Of a stretch of DNA of 64,000 nt, positions 1 through 9,017 are shown piece after piece (positions within the stretch are counted from its first letter, which is position 1; each line of letters opens with the position of its first letter). Source of the DNA: Candidatus Accumulibacter sp. ACC003 (GTDB lineage Bacteria > Pseudomonadota > Gammaproteobacteria > Burkholderiales > Rhodocyclaceae); NCBI RefSeq assembly GCF_907163085.1, contig NZ_CAJQTX010000007.1, positions 496,001-560,000 of the forward strand, read 5' to 3'. The position numbers and the translations under genes were made by a program. The notes under the pieces were generated by a model. It made no database searches, had not been told where the DNA came from, and saw only the letters and a program-made list of their open reading frames with translations.

Positions 1-231
1 CTGCTCGGGATGAATGTTGCTGGAATCCCCGAACAACATAACCCCTATGGTTTTTGGCTCGTAACCGGCTTGTCCGTCATCATGTCCATGCTGGCCTGGC
101 TGTTGCTGCGTCGTCAGACGTACGGTCGCTATCCGGGTCAGGCAAGCACTGGCAAGAAGAAACCTGGGCGACCGGCGGAAACAACGCCGCCGGATACTGA
201 AGGCATGGGCCATAAGTCAGGAGGAATCTAA
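1..231 (+). CDS. CorA/ZntB-family metal ion transporter, C-terminal end (partial)
   Basis: Only the last 76 codons are inside the window; the frame is open from base 1. The visible part begins with the signature GMN tripeptide in the form LLGMNVAGIP, which closes the pore-lining first membrane helix of CorA/ZntB channels. A second hydrophobic helix (FWLVTGLSVIMSMLAWLLL) and a basic cytoplasmic tail rich in Lys and Pro follow. In this family two C-terminal helices per subunit form a pentameric Mg2+ or Zn2+ channel in the inner membrane. CorA usually has GMN followed by a short loop, and the Gly-Ile-Pro here is closer to ZntB/CorA-like proteins, so the metal cannot be assigned. The stop codon directly abuts the start of the next gene. 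Confidence 0.85.
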   Translation: MLGMNVAGIPEQHNPYGFWLVTGLSVIMSMLAWLLLRRQTYGRYPGQASTGKKKPGRPAETTPPDTEGMGHKSGGI

Positions 232-696
232 TTGGAGAGCGATCGTCCATTTTCTCGGAGCTGGATTGGTGGGATCCATGGTTTTGCAGTGCTGCTGGCG
301 CTTGTATTGTTCTATTTTCATGTGGTCGTGATCTTTGATGTGATCGCCGAGATGCACCGTTTCAAGCCGTGGATGCTGGAGCATCTGGGACCAAAACATA
401 CTGGTAAGATCTTCCTGCTCGGTAGCTTCTTCGCACTACTGTTGGCGCACGTTGCGGAGGCCGCGGTATGGGGCATTTTTTTTCGCTGGACTCGGCTGCT
501 ACCCAGCATTACCGAGGGTATTTACTTCACCGCCGCGTCGATCACGACGCTGGGCTACGGCGACATACTGCTGAAGTATCCCTGGCGACATCTTGGGACG
601 CTGATCGCAATCACGGGGGTGCTGATGTTCGGTTGTTCGACGGCGTTCCTGTTCGTGGTTCTACAGGACGTCTGGCAGCACTTGTTGACAGGCTGA
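232..696 (+). CDS. Two-helix potassium channel family protein
   Basis: A 154-residue membrane protein with the potassium selectivity filter TTLGYGD near residue 103, preceded by a pore helix and flanked by hydrophobic helices (roughly residues 12-40, 58-80 and 120-148). This is the Ion_trans_2 arrangement of small bacterial K+ channels, and no cytoplasmic RCK domain is present. The start is TTG at 232, chosen because AGGAGG lies seven bases upstream (219-224) and because it follows the stop of the CorA-like gene directly, so the two are probably cotranscribed. It likely carries a passive K+ conductance across the inner membrane; gating cannot be read from the sequence. Confidence 0.85.
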   Translation: MESDRPFSRSWIGGIHGFAVLLALVLFYFHVVVIFDVIAEMHRFKPWMLEHLGPKHTGKIFLLGSFFALLLAHVAEAAVWGIFFRWTRLLPSITEGIYFTAASITTLGYGDILLKYPWRHLGTLIAITGVLMFGCSTAFLFVVLQDVWQHLLTG

Positions 697-1001
697 AGCT
701 GCGTTGACTTGGCACTGAACTAGCTGCGCGGCGCGCTATAGTAAAGAAGCCGGTTTCATGGCCAGCCCTGACGCATGACCTCCCCGAATCGACAGCACTT
801 GCCGGTTACGCCCACTTTCGCCGCCGAGGCGGCCAGATGGGGGTTGGCTAGCGGCAAGGGAGCGCTTGCGGCGCGGGGGTTTGGTGTTCAGTCAGTGGGA
901 CAGGAGAGGTCGAGGGAGCTCCGTTACGATCGCCAGGCGAGCCTTTCCCGGCGCGGGGTGCGCCGCGCTTGGGAAGATGTGTTGGGCAGGCCTGGGCAAG
1001 G
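697..1001. other. Intergenic stretch between the channel gene and a transposase
   Basis: There is no convincing gene here. The end of the mobile unit to the right must lie in this stretch, but I could not match a terminal inverted repeat. A small hairpin (CGCCGCC, loop, GGCGGC) lies near 821-834. Confidence 0.4.
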
Positions 1002-2522
1002 TTATTCGAGTTGCAGCAGGAACGGTTCGGCGAGAAGCAGACGCAGGCGTGCTGGGTCAAGCCAGGGCGCAGCACAGGAATTACGGATGAAGGCGATGGC
1101 GCCGCGCACACCGAGTTCTTGATACAGGTTGCGTAACTGCCGGGTGAAACGTGCCAGGGTATTGAACACATGCGCCAGGCGCATGAGGAGGTGATAGCCT
1201 TTCATGGCATTCCAGTCGAGGGCAAAGGCATGCTCGTAGTGGTAGCCCTGATGTTTTTCGACGAGGAAGCCCGCTTCGATGCCCCAACGGTGGCGGGCAC
1301 CGAGGTTGCAGCGCTCATGGACATTGTCTTGTCTGAGCGGTTGGCTGGAGAGCCAGGCGTGGCGCGATGTTTCGGTGACGGTCCTGGCCTGTTCATCGAT
1401 CTTTTCCCAGCTTTCCTCACAGACCACCAGGTTCAGCTTGAGACGCTGACGCCCGTTGGCCGCGAAGGCGTAGTCGATGTCGTTGACCCAGCTGAAGTGT
1501 TGTCGGCGCCTTCCCCAAGCGCGCTGCACGGCTTGTGGCTTCAGGGCGTGGAGTGCGCGGAACTCCTGCCAGACCGTGGACAAATCCTTGTCCTTAAGCA
1601 CGATCATGAACTGCCAGTGGGCGCGCAAGCAGCGCTGCATCACCGGCCCGTTGGCGTAAAGGCCGTCGAGCAGGAGCAGGATCGGCAGGCGGGGGAACAG
1701 CGTCTTGAGCCGGTCGCTCAAGCGCACAAAGCCGCGCAGCTCGCAGTCCTGCTTTTGCGCTTCGGTATCGCCCAGCGCGTGTTCGAGGAACTCGCTGAGC
1801 AGTGGGACGACCAGGCCGTTGTGGAAAGCCAGGCTGGCCTCGAGGACGTAGACGAAGTACTGGGTGTGGCGGGTTTCCTCCTTGCCGACGGTGCGCTGGA
1901 GGAGTTCCTCCGCCCAGAGGGTGTCGCCGGCGACCTTCTGCGAGCCGTCGATGGCGATGGGGTAGCAGTGGTTGATCAGATAGCGGCGGAAGCTCTTGCC
2001 GCGGATCAGCCGCTTCACCAGATCGACGTGGGCCTGCTCAAGGTGGTCAAGGTCGATGTCGCGCAGCAGCCGAAACAGGGTGTCGGCGTGTGGCAGGGTC
2101 TCGATCTCCGGGAACAGCAGGTGGAGGTTGGCCATGAACTGGGGACGGGATATTTCGCGGTTGGTCTCGCGCCGAGAGGAGAACTGAAAGACGAACATCA
2201 GCAGACCGTAAAGCAGCAGCGCGGTCAGCTTGTGGCGGCGCTTCCTGGGGTCTCTCGGGTCGGGAATTTGTTCCAGTTGCTCGAGCAAGGCGGGTAGCTC
2301 TTTGCGCAGGAGACGCGTCTTTTTGCTCACGGCGTCCTCGCGGGCCTCCCTTTCCTCGCCGACGGTCGCGAAGGCTGAGCATCGGTTGGGCAGAGAAGTG
2401 GGGGAGTGGAGGACTTGTCCACTCGCGCGCCGTTTCGCGTTCAGTGCCTTTTCCTGCCGTTTCTTCTCTGAGCGCAGCTCCTTGAGGGCAGCGCGTGTCG
2501 GGCGACGGCAGGGTTTGCTCAT
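1002..2522 (-). CDS. DDE transposase, IS4-like (subfamily unresolved)
   Basis: A 506-residue protein with a basic N-terminus (KELRSEKKRQEKAL) and a typical bacterial DDE layout: AIDGSQK (first Asp), LLLLDGLYANGP (second Asp) and RHRWGIEAGFLVEKHQGYHYEH (third acidic residue within an IE-x-x-F-like helix). The start ATG at 2520-2522 overlaps the stop of the upstream DUF4338 gene as ATGA, so translation is probably coupled. The frame stays open much further upstream, but only because DUF4338 is encoded there in another frame. The gene appears full-length, with no internal stop. IS4-like is a judgement from the DDE spacing; an ISNCY assignment is also possible. Confidence 0.75.
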   Translation of the reverse strand: MSKPCRRPTRAALKELRSEKKRQEKALNAKRRASGQVLHSPTSLPNRCSAFATVGEEREAREDAVSKKTRLLRKELPALLEQLEQIPDPRDPRKRRHKLTALLLYGLLMFVFQFSSRRETNREISRPQFMANLHLLFPEIETLPHADTLFRLLRDIDLDHLEQAHVDLVKRLIRGKSFRRYLINHCYPIAIDGSQKVAGDTLWAEELLQRTVGKEETRHTQYFVYVLEASLAFHNGLVVPLLSEFLEHALGDTEAQKQDCELRGFVRLSDRLKTLFPRLPILLLLDGLYANGPVMQRCLRAHWQFMIVLKDKDLSTVWQEFRALHALKPQAVQRAWGRRRQHFSWVNDIDYAFAANGRQRLKLNLVVCEESWEKIDEQARTVTETSRHAWLSSQPLRQDNVHERCNLGARHRWGIEAGFLVEKHQGYHYEHAFALDWNAMKGYHLLMRLAHVFNTLARFTRQLRNLYQELGVRGAIAFIRNSCAAPWLDPARLRLLLAEPFLLQLE

Positions 2523-3424
2523 GGCCGGGAGCTCCCAGGGGCGGCACACAGCCGGTCGCGACAATCGGCGCTCAGCGGTTTGAGCCACACCTGGCGGGGC
2601 GTGCTGCGATACGACTGGCCGGGGCGGGCCAGCCCGCGCCCGCTGGTTGCCCCGAGCAACTGCCAACCGGCCGCGCGGTAACAGGTGCCGGTATAGTGAC
2701 GAGGATCGACGAAAGTCTCCAGCAACAGGGGCTCGAAGCCCCAGTGATCGAGCCAGTCCGCGCGTGCGCGGCGCGCGAGTTGTCCGAGCACATGACTGGC
2801 CAGATGCGGCACCCGGACGTGGGGAAAGATCAGGAAGCGGCTGTTGTTCACCACCCGCGCCAGGTTCTCGCGGCGGGCCTGGGCCGTCCAGCCGATCCAG
2901 CGGTCGCGCACGGCGACCGCGCGGGCAGCGCCGGCCAGCAGGACGCTGCCGAGCCGCCGGTCGCCCGCCGTGATGAAGTAGCGCAGGCGGTAGCCGAAGG
3001 CCCCCTGGAAACCCAGTGGGTGCCAGCGCGCCACCAGCGCATCCCACTGCGCCACCAACGCCGCGTCGCGAACGACTTCCAGGCAGACCGGTGCGAGTGC
3101 CGACAGGGCGCAGTGCACGGGAAGCTCCCCGGTGACCGTATCTACGGGTGCCGCGGGCGGCGCGCAACGGCGTGCTGACGACGGCCTTATCGCCGGCAGT
3201 GTCAGCAGCCCGGCCGCCTGCAAACGCTCCAGAAACTCCAGGCAGGCGCTGATCTTCGCCGTCCCTGTCAGAGTGGTCCACCCCAGGTGCTCGCAGACCG
3301 TCGCCGCCAACTCCTTGCGCGCCAATCCCGGCAGCCACGCCACCGTCCCGCACACCTCGGCGATCTCCGCGGCGCTGAATACGCGACCGCAGTGCACCCA
3401 CTCCCCTTCGCTCGTTGCAACCAC
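2519..3424 (-). CDS. DUF4338 (DruA-like) protein associated with a transposase
   Basis: About 301 residues. The central and C-terminal parts carry the motifs shared with the two other DUF4338 proteins in this window: RYF, RDRWIGW, VVNNSRFLIFP, LASHVL, LLETFVDP, GTCYRAAGW and G-x-T-x-GRG. DUF4338 (PF14236) is the family of DruA from the Druantia anti-phage system, but copies linked to transposases are a separate context and their biochemical role is not established. The start is set at GTG 3424 because GGAGG sits seven bases upstream; a TTG at 3454 would extend the protein by ten residues. The stop overlaps the transposase start by four bases. It diverges clearly from the near-identical copies at 39.8 and 61.1 kb. 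Confidence 0.75.
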   Translation of the reverse strand: MVATSEGEWVHCGRVFSAAEIAEVCGTVAWLPGLARKELAATVCEHLGWTTLTGTAKISACLEFLERLQAAGLLTLPAIRPSSARRCAPPAAPVDTVTGELPVHCALSALAPVCLEVVRDAALVAQWDALVARWHPLGFQGAFGYRLRYFITAGDRRLGSVLLAGAARAVAVRDRWIGWTAQARRENLARVVNNSRFLIFPHVRVPHLASHVLGQLARRARADWLDHWGFEPLLLETFVDPRHYTGTCYRAAGWQLLGATSGRGLARPGQSYRSTPRQVWLKPLSADCRDRLCAAPGSSRP

Positions 3425-3518
3425 CACGATACCTCCGGCTGAAACGTGGACCAATGACCCTCCACCTATCCTGCCAGAAGTCCCCCCGGCTGTCTAGCTC
3501 CCTTGTGCGAAACCTTTT

Positions 3519-3912
3519 TTGCCTGCCCACCGCAACGCCTTGCCAGTACTGGGCTGGCGCAGTCATGCTTCAGCGCTGTTTCATGGCGTATTTGCCCCCT
3601 GTGGCGCGCATCGTCAACAAGCAACGCTGGCCAAGCGCGGCAAGGGCAAGCCCGCACGGCGGATGCGTCTGAAGCCACCACGCCTGCTGAACGTCGAGCC
3701 GCCATGACCTGGTGCAGCGCCTGAAGCGAGTCTTCAACATCGATATCGAGACCTGCAAGACTTGCGGAGGCGAGGTCAAGATCATCGCCTGCATCGAAGA
3801 TTCCCTGATCATGAAAAAGATTCTCACCACCTGGAGCGCAAAGACGCTTCCCGTGCCGCCCGGCGTTTACTCCCCATTTCGGGCGCCGCCCCAAGCCAGT
3901 TTGTTCGGCTGA
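3519..3912 (+). pseudogene. IS91-family transposase, frameshifted C-terminal fragment
   Basis: The stretch encodes pieces of the C-terminal end of an IS91-type (Y2) transposase in successive frames: FHGVFAPCGAHR in one, ERRAAMTW in another, then QRLKRVFNIDIETCKTCGG with the CxxC pair and VKIIACIED in a third. The closing ERKDA and PPQASLFG-like ends are again in different frames. The N-terminal and catalytic regions are missing. It is a decayed remnant next to the DUF4338 transposon, possibly truncated by that insertion. Confidence 0.75.
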
Positions 3913-4026
3913 TGCGCATCAACCACACCAGCAGGTGCTGCGACATTGAAGGGGCGTGGCAGGGTGGCAGTCGTCTCGAGCGTGGAAAGCATCGAGAAAT
4001 CGCGCTGAGGTGCAGAGTTTCTGTTG

Positions 4027-4173
4027 GTTCAGGGGCATCATTTGGCCCTTGGAATTGACGGTGGTGTAGGGGTATACCGCATCCTCCTGCACGTTCGCCG
4101 GCCAGCCGAAGGCGGCGACCACCGCGCGCTTCATGTAGTCGGTGCTGTACACGCTCAGGCCCTTGGTGATCTG
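4027..4173 (-). pseudogene. DUF1254-family protein fragment
   Basis: About 49 codons resemble an internal piece of DUF1254 proteins: ITKGLSVYSTDYMKRAVVAA followed by GWPANVQEDAVYPYTTVNSKG. This family typically has YS-DY-RA and GAN-EDA-YP at this place. A TAG stop stands immediately upstream in frame (4174-4176), and similarity is lost after MMPLN. It lies between the IS91 remnant and the lipoprotein gene and looks like a relic of a gene broken by mobile elements. Confidence 0.6.
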
Positions 4174-4246
4174 CTAGCCGCTGCAGTGCCAGAGTCCGAC
4201 GGTCGCCCCGCGCGGAGGCAGTGGCGGTTTCGTCAAGCGGACGAGC

Positions 4247-5464
4247 TCACTTCGAAATCGTGATCGGCAGGTCGACGCCCTTGATGTCACCGACAGCGGT
4301 CTGGAAGAGGTCGCCGAGCGTCGCGAAGTTTGCGCGGTCCCAGCTCGTGTTCCCGACGCTGTAAGCACGCCCTTGGAAGTCGACTGAGGCGATGGTCGCC
4401 GCCGGTGGTACCTCCGAAATATCGATGTGTAGCGTCGAGCGCGGGTTCTCGCTGACTACGCCGGTGCGTGGGTCGGGGGCGACGTCAAACTCGGGAACTG
4501 CGCGCGCGCCGTTGGCGACGAAGGCGAGCATCTGCAACATGCTGCGCAGCTTGATCGCGCCGCGGATGGCAAGGTCGCCGCCAGGGCCGTCCGGCCTGAC
4601 ATCGAGGAAAACGAAGCCACGCGGGTTGCGCTTGATGCGCTCGTTGAGCTCGTAGCGCGCCTGATTGCTCAGCGACATCGGATCGACGTTCATCACCACC
4701 ACGCGCCCGGCTTGAAGGCGCGCCAACTGGTAGCTGCCGTCGTCGTTTCGTCGCCACTGCAGACCCTCCTTGTTGGCATTGATGACGTCCGCCGCGTTCG
4801 GTGCGGCCTTCAGCGCCGGCGCTATCGGTTCCTCGAAGACGAGCGTGCGGACGAACAGCTTGCGGTTGTCGTTGAGCCAGCGCAGGTGCGTCGCGATGCG
4901 CCGGAACTCGGTGTACTCCTCCGCTAGCGCCGGGTCGTTGGCGATGAAGCGGGCGAAGCTGCCGTCGGCATTCTGCACTTCGATCCCGGAAGCGAGCAGT
5001 CGCGCGACACGGTCGATGGCACCACCCTGGAAGACCAGAAACTCGAAGGACTGGTCCTTGAACGGCGTCAGCACGCGTTCGGTGAACGCCTGGCCGGAAA
5101 GCGGATGAATGCTGAAGGTCGGGTTCTCGGAGACGCCCGTGCCGATGTTCATTCCCAGGAAGCTATCGGGAGTGTTGCGGTGCCACTCGCCGCTGGCGCC
5201 GAGCGTGCTTGTCCAGTTGAAGGTGGCGGCGATGGTTGACGTCGTCGTGAAATGCACCGGCTTGCCGTTGTCGGCGCGGGCGATGTTGATCAGCAGCAGC
5301 TTCTGGTCGAGGCGGCTGGTGACATCATCGTAACCGAGTACCTGACGTTCGAGCACGGGTGGGCCGGCGCAGCCAGCGATCACCAGTGCCAGCAGGGCTG
5401 GGGCGGCACTGCGCGCCATTCCGGCGAGTCCAGATGCGCCGGTCCATAGACTGGGTAAATTCAT
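4247..5464 (-). CDS. Putative lipoprotein of unknown function
   Basis: A 405-residue protein whose start is placed at ATG 5462-5464, where GGAGAG precedes it and where a lipoprotein signal begins: a hydrophobic stretch ending in LALVIAGC, with the lipobox cysteine about 34 residues in. The mature part has no membrane helix and no catalytic motif that I recognise. It contains segments such as RLDQKLLLINIARADNGKPV and a Phe/Asp-rich C-terminus. It is probably an outer-membrane or periplasmic lipoprotein. It lies 88 bases downstream of the mscS-like gene on the same strand, so it may be cotranscribed with it. Confidence 0.75.
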   Translation of the reverse strand: MNLPSLWTGASGLAGMARSAAPALLALVIAGCAGPPVLERQVLGYDDVTSRLDQKLLLINIARADNGKPVHFTTTSTIAATFNWTSTLGASGEWHRNTPDSFLGMNIGTGVSENPTFSIHPLSGQAFTERVLTPFKDQSFEFLVFQGGAIDRVARLLASGIEVQNADGSFARFIANDPALAEEYTEFRRIATHLRWLNDNRKLFVRTLVFEEPIAPALKAAPNAADVINANKEGLQWRRNDDGSYQLARLQAGRVVVMNVDPMSLSNQARYELNERIKRNPRGFVFLDVRPDGPGGDLAIRGAIKLRSMLQMLAFVANGARAVPEFDVAPDPRTGVVSENPRSTLHIDISEVPPAATIASVDFQGRAYSVGNTSWDRANFATLGDLFQTAVGDIKGVDLPITISK

Positions 5465-5552
5465 ATCGATGCTCTCCGTGGTAGCTTCTGGGCGCGCGCC
5501 ATGGGACGGGTGCAGGGCGCCGCATCCTGTGCAGCAGGCACGACGGTTGTGG

Positions 5553-7475
5553 TCAGGCCCCGCCCGCTCCGTGCGATCCTTTCGGCGGATAGTCGAGGGT
5601 GTCCATGATCTGCGCGCGATAGTCGTCCGGAAAATCCGGGAACGGCAGGTTTTGCGCGGCGGTCCACTCGCGTACCTGCTGCTCGGACGACTGTTGGCGT
5701 TCGCGGTCGAGGCCCGTGTCACGCGCGTGGAAAATGGTTCGCGACGGAAAGGCGATGGCCGTCCCCGCGTGGGTAACGATGTCCATGATGCGCAGCAGGA
5801 TGTCCTCCTGGATGGCAAGAAACTCGTTCCAGTCGGCGGTGGCGACGTAGGCGAAGATCTCCACGTCGATCGACCACTCGCCGAAACCGGTCAAGCGGGC
5901 CCGCGCAGGATCGGGAGTGATTCGCGGGTGCGCGAGCAGCATTTTGCGCAACTCGGTGAGCACCAGGCGCAACTGGTCTGGCGTCGTTCCGTGGCGCAGG
6001 CCGATACGCATCATCAGCAGCATCTGGTCGCGTTGCGACAGGTTGACGATCTGCAGGTTGGAGAACTCGGCGTTGGGAATCGTCGTCAGCGTGCGGTCGA
6101 TGCCACGGATGCGGGTGGAGCGCAGCCCGATCTCCTCGATGGTGCCGATGCGCAGGTAACCGGGCGAAGGATCGGCGCCGAAGCGGCAGAAATCGCCGAC
6201 CTTGACCGGGCGGTCGGCAAACAGGTTGAGCGTGCCCATGAAGTTCTCGAGCGTGCTCTTCGCCGCCAGCGCGATGCCCAGGCCGCCGACACCGGCACCG
6301 GCGACCAGGCCGTACAGGGGAATGCCGAGATCATTGCCGACACGAAAGACCAGGACCAGAATCGTCACCGTGCCGGCGGCACGCGCTACCAGGCGGATCA
6401 TGTGCGCGGTCAAGCCCTTGGAGTGGATCGTCGGCGAGGCGATGAAGGCCTCGGCTATCCAGGTCATGGTGACCCACACGGCCCACACGGCACCGACTCC
6501 CTTGAGTAGATCGATCAGTTCGATGAAGCCCCGGCCACCCGGTCCGGAGACGTTGATCTGTTGTGTGGCAAACATGCCCAGGAGATACGCCAGTCCGAGT
6601 AGTAGCAGTGGCGCGTTCAGACGGCGCAGGCAGGACGCCAGCGAGCCGTCCCAACGGCCCTGCCTTGCCCACCGGTAGATCACGGTGATGACGGTGAAGA
6701 GTGCCGCAAGCAGCAGCAGTAAAGCCAGCCATTTCCAGGCCAGCTGGCCAAGCACCAGGGTGTTGGCCCACTCGGGAAGCGCGTCGACCCAGGCCAGCGC
6801 GATCATCCAGCCAGTCAGACGCTGGCTGGCAATATACGCACTGTTACCCGGAAGCGGACGCAGGTGTGGCAGCTCTTTCCCGAGCAGAAAATGCGTGCGC
6901 GCATCGGCCACGGTGTCGGCGCTGAACAGGAATTCGCCAGCGCGGTTTCCGTCGCTCACCCGCGCGATGGTGATCGCGGTATGCGGGATGCGCCAGCGTT
7001 TGATGGTGCCGGCCTCCTGATCGCCGGGGATGCTATCGAAAGCCGGCAACTCGACGCGGGCCAGTATTTCCCACAGCAGGACGAAGGTCTCGCTCGCGAC
7101 TTCGGCGCGGGTAGCCGGCGGAACGCGGCTCAGGTCAAGCAACTCGGCGGCTCGTCGGACGCGCATGTAGAGCGCCGCTTGCGTTTCGCGACTCGGTGCA
7201 TCGCGGTAGTCCTGATAGCGACGTGCCACGGCCTCGCTCAGGGTCAGGAAACTCCGCAAGGTCGCGCGCGGACTCGATGTGTCCAGTGGTGCCATGGCAT
7301 CGGCTGCATCAGTCACCTCGGCAGCGGTGGTGGCGGCGCTGACCGGGGTCGACAGGAACGCTGGCAGCAGCACCACGAGCGCGACGAGCAGCGTGATGAG
7401 CAGCCGCGTCAGGGAATGCGTGGCGCGGGCGAGGGCGGTCAAACTCGGCTGGTAAAGGCCTCTGTTGTTGATCAT
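5553..7475 (-). CDS. MscS-family mechanosensitive channel with large periplasmic domain
   Basis: About 640 residues. A signal peptide (residues 1-48, ending PVSA) is followed by a periplasmic region to about 220, then several membrane helices (about 240-380) and the MscS core. The pore helix and its continuation read GAGVGGLGIALAAKS, followed by NLFADRPVKVGDFCRFG, the usual start of the beta domain (about 385-560). The channel should open under membrane tension and release solutes during hypo-osmotic shock. Its length is typical of YbdG/YnaI-like enlarged members rather than of MscS itself (about 286 residues). The start was chosen for the signal peptide; no strong ribosome-binding site is seen. 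Confidence 0.85.
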   Translation of the reverse strand: MINNRGLYQPSLTALARATHSLTRLLITLLVALVVLLPAFLSTPVSAATTAAEVTDAADAMAPLDTSSPRATLRSFLTLSEAVARRYQDYRDAPSRETQAALYMRVRRAAELLDLSRVPPATRAEVASETFVLLWEILARVELPAFDSIPGDQEAGTIKRWRIPHTAITIARVSDGNRAGEFLFSADTVADARTHFLLGKELPHLRPLPGNSAYIASQRLTGWMIALAWVDALPEWANTLVLGQLAWKWLALLLLLAALFTVITVIYRWARQGRWDGSLASCLRRLNAPLLLLGLAYLLGMFATQQINVSGPGGRGFIELIDLLKGVGAVWAVWVTMTWIAEAFIASPTIHSKGLTAHMIRLVARAAGTVTILVLVFRVGNDLGIPLYGLVAGAGVGGLGIALAAKSTLENFMGTLNLFADRPVKVGDFCRFGADPSPGYLRIGTIEEIGLRSTRIRGIDRTLTTIPNAEFSNLQIVNLSQRDQMLLMMRIGLRHGTTPDQLRLVLTELRKMLLAHPRITPDPARARLTGFGEWSIDVEIFAYVATADWNEFLAIQEDILLRIMDIVTHAGTAIAFPSRTIFHARDTGLDRERQQSSEQQVREWTAAQNLPFPDFPDDYRAQIMDTLDYPPKGSHGAGGA

Positions 7476-7695
7476 TGGGCGATTTTCGCAGTGTGGTGGT
7501 CTGGCTCGCCGCGTCGGCGGCCGCAGAGCACTGGGCTGGTCTCTTGTCTGGCGGCGTTTTCGCCGGCTGAGATCACGGCGACGGCAACTACTGCACCGGC
7601 AGCCGGGACACGGCGCAAGCCGCGGCGATCGTGCGCGCGCCAGGGAGTCGGCGCGACGCCTGACGCCGCCAGAGCGGCGCCAGGCCTGCACTGGT

Positions 7696-8496
7696 TCAGC
7701 CCGGCATCGGGTCGGCGTTACCGAGCGCCGTCGTATTCAGGCCGCCGTCGACGTACATGATCTCGCCGGTAATCGCGCTGGCCAGGTCGGAGAGCATGAA
7801 AGCGGCGGCGTTGCCGACTTCGTCGATGGTGATGTTGCGGCGCAGCGGCGCGTTGTGCGCGTTGTACGCCAGCAGGCGCGAAAAGTTGCCGATTCCGGAA
7901 GCCGCCAGCGTCTTGATCGGCCCGGCCGAGATGGCGTTGGCGCGGATTCCTTGCGGGCCGAGGCAGAAAGCGAGGTAGCGGGTGGCTGCCTCGAGGCTGG
8001 CTTTGGCGAGACCCATGGTGTTGTAGTTGGGCAGCGTGCGTTCGGCGCCGAGGTAGGAAAGCGCCAGCAAGGCCGGCTTGCGGCCCTTCAGCAGCAGTGG
8101 TCGGGCGGCCTTGGCCAGCGCCGGGTAGCTGTACGAAGAGACGTCGTGGGCAATGCGGAAAGCGTCGCGCGAGATGCCGTCGAGGAAGTCGCCCTCGATC
8201 GCTTCGCCGGGGGCGAAGGCGATCGAATGCACCAGACCTTCAAGGCCATCCCAGTGCTCGGCGAGAGCCGCGAACAGCGCGTTGATATCGGCGTCTTCGC
8301 CAACGTCGCAGCGATAGAGCAGGGTGCTGTCGAACTCGGCGGCGAACTTGGCGACGCGCGTTTCGAAGCGCTCGTTCTGATAGGTGAACGCCAGTTGGGC
8401 GCCTTCGCGGTGGCAGGCTTTGGCGATGCCGTAGGCAATCGAGTGTTTCGACAGCACGCCGGTGATCAGAATGCGCTTGTCGGCGAGGAATCCCAT
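7696..8496 (-). CDS. fabI: Enoyl-[acyl-carrier-protein] reductase (NADH)
   Basis: A 266-residue short-chain dehydrogenase-type protein that catalyses the last reduction of each fatty acid elongation cycle. The N-terminus [20 protein letters not shown] is the FabI-type nucleotide-binding start. The catalytic set is present: SYLGAER with Tyr148, then Tyr158 and Lys165 in YNTMGLAK, the FabI spacing of Y-x6-K. The length matches the family (about 262). ATG 8496 is preceded by GGGAGAA eight bases upstream. It is transcribed away from the cobalamin operon, so the stretch from 8497 to about 8800 should hold divergent promoters. Confidence 0.95.
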   Translation of the reverse strand: MGFLADKRILITGVLSKHSIAYGIAKACHREGAQLAFTYQNERFETRVAKFAAEFDSTLLYRCDVGEDADINALFAALAEHWDGLEGLVHSIAFAPGEAIEGDFLDGISRDAFRIAHDVSSYSYPALAKAARPLLLKGRKPALLALSYLGAERTLPNYNTMGLAKASLEAATRYLAFCLGPQGIRANAISAGPIKTLAASGIGNFSRLLAYNAHNAPLRRNITIDEVGNAAAFMLSDLASAITGEIMYVDGGLNTTALGNADPMPG

Positions 8497-8806
8497 GACT
8501 TCTCCCGTAACTGAAATGGACTGGGTTTGCAGGTTTGCGGCGAATCGGCTTAACCGCCGCATTATAAGGGCATTGCCTCGATCGCCGCCGATTGTCCGTC
8601 TGCCGATGGGGCCGTCGCTTGCCTGCCAGGGTCGTCGACCGGTGCCATCGGGCCGGCTGCGACAGTCGGGAACGGCCCGATCGAATGGCGGCTGCTGTCG
8701 CTCAGTGCGCTCGCGTCGGCTGCCGACAGCGGCTGGCCTGAACGGCTGGATGCATGCAATTGCCGTAGCGAAGCGCTTGACAGTCGTCTCGCAGGGAGGG
8801 TAAAAG
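8497..8806. other. Divergent intergenic region between fabI and the cobalamin riboswitch
   Basis: No gene is visible here. The region must contain the fabI promoter (minus strand) and the promoter of the riboswitch-controlled cobalamin operon (plus strand), but I could not pick out convincing -35/-10 pairs. Confidence 0.5.
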
Positions 8807-9017
8807 GTGCCCATGCTTCAGGTGTCCCGAGGGTGTTCGCTCGAGGGACTAAATGGGAAGCCGGTGCATCAGGCCTTGTTCCACAGGCCATGACCATCCC
8901 GGCACTGCCCCCGCAACGGTAAACGAGAGCAAGGATCTGCCACACGCCACTGTGCTATCGCATGGGAAGGCGCAGGTCCAGGGATTGCCCCGCTCGTGAG
9001 TCCGGAGACCTGCCTGG
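8807..9017 (+). promoter_or_regulatory. Cobalamin (AdoCbl) riboswitch
   Basis: The conserved blocks occur in the right order: GGTG with a GGGAA-GCCGGTG segment (8855-8866), the core GCACTGCCCCCGCAACGGTA (8902-8921), and the B12-box region GAGTCCGGAGACCTGCC (8998-9014). These are the hallmark of class-I cobalamin riboswitches, which bind adenosylcobalamin and shut off the downstream genes. Here they are the twelve-gene cobalamin operon on the same strand. The outer boundaries are approximate. Confidence 0.95.

Larger units (their letters stand above)
985..3480 (-). mobile_element. Transposable element carrying a DUF4338 gene and an IS4-like transposase gene (ends approximate)
   Basis: Two overlapping minus-strand genes, DUF4338 then a DDE transposase, form a compact unit between the channel gene and an IS91 remnant. 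Coordinates are approximate: I searched both flanks by eye and found no clear terminal inverted repeat or target duplication. The gene order is the reverse of that in the two IS66-type elements further right, where the transposase precedes DUF4338. Confidence 0.55.

Noticed and set aside
704-742. TTGACT and TATAGT as a promoter
   Set aside because: The spacing of 27 bases is far from the 16-18 needed.
1002-3566. One continuous 854-codon minus-strand frame
   Set aside because: Its first 348 codons overlap the DUF4338 gene in another frame and give an Arg/Gly-rich sequence without family features. The real transposase starts at 2522.
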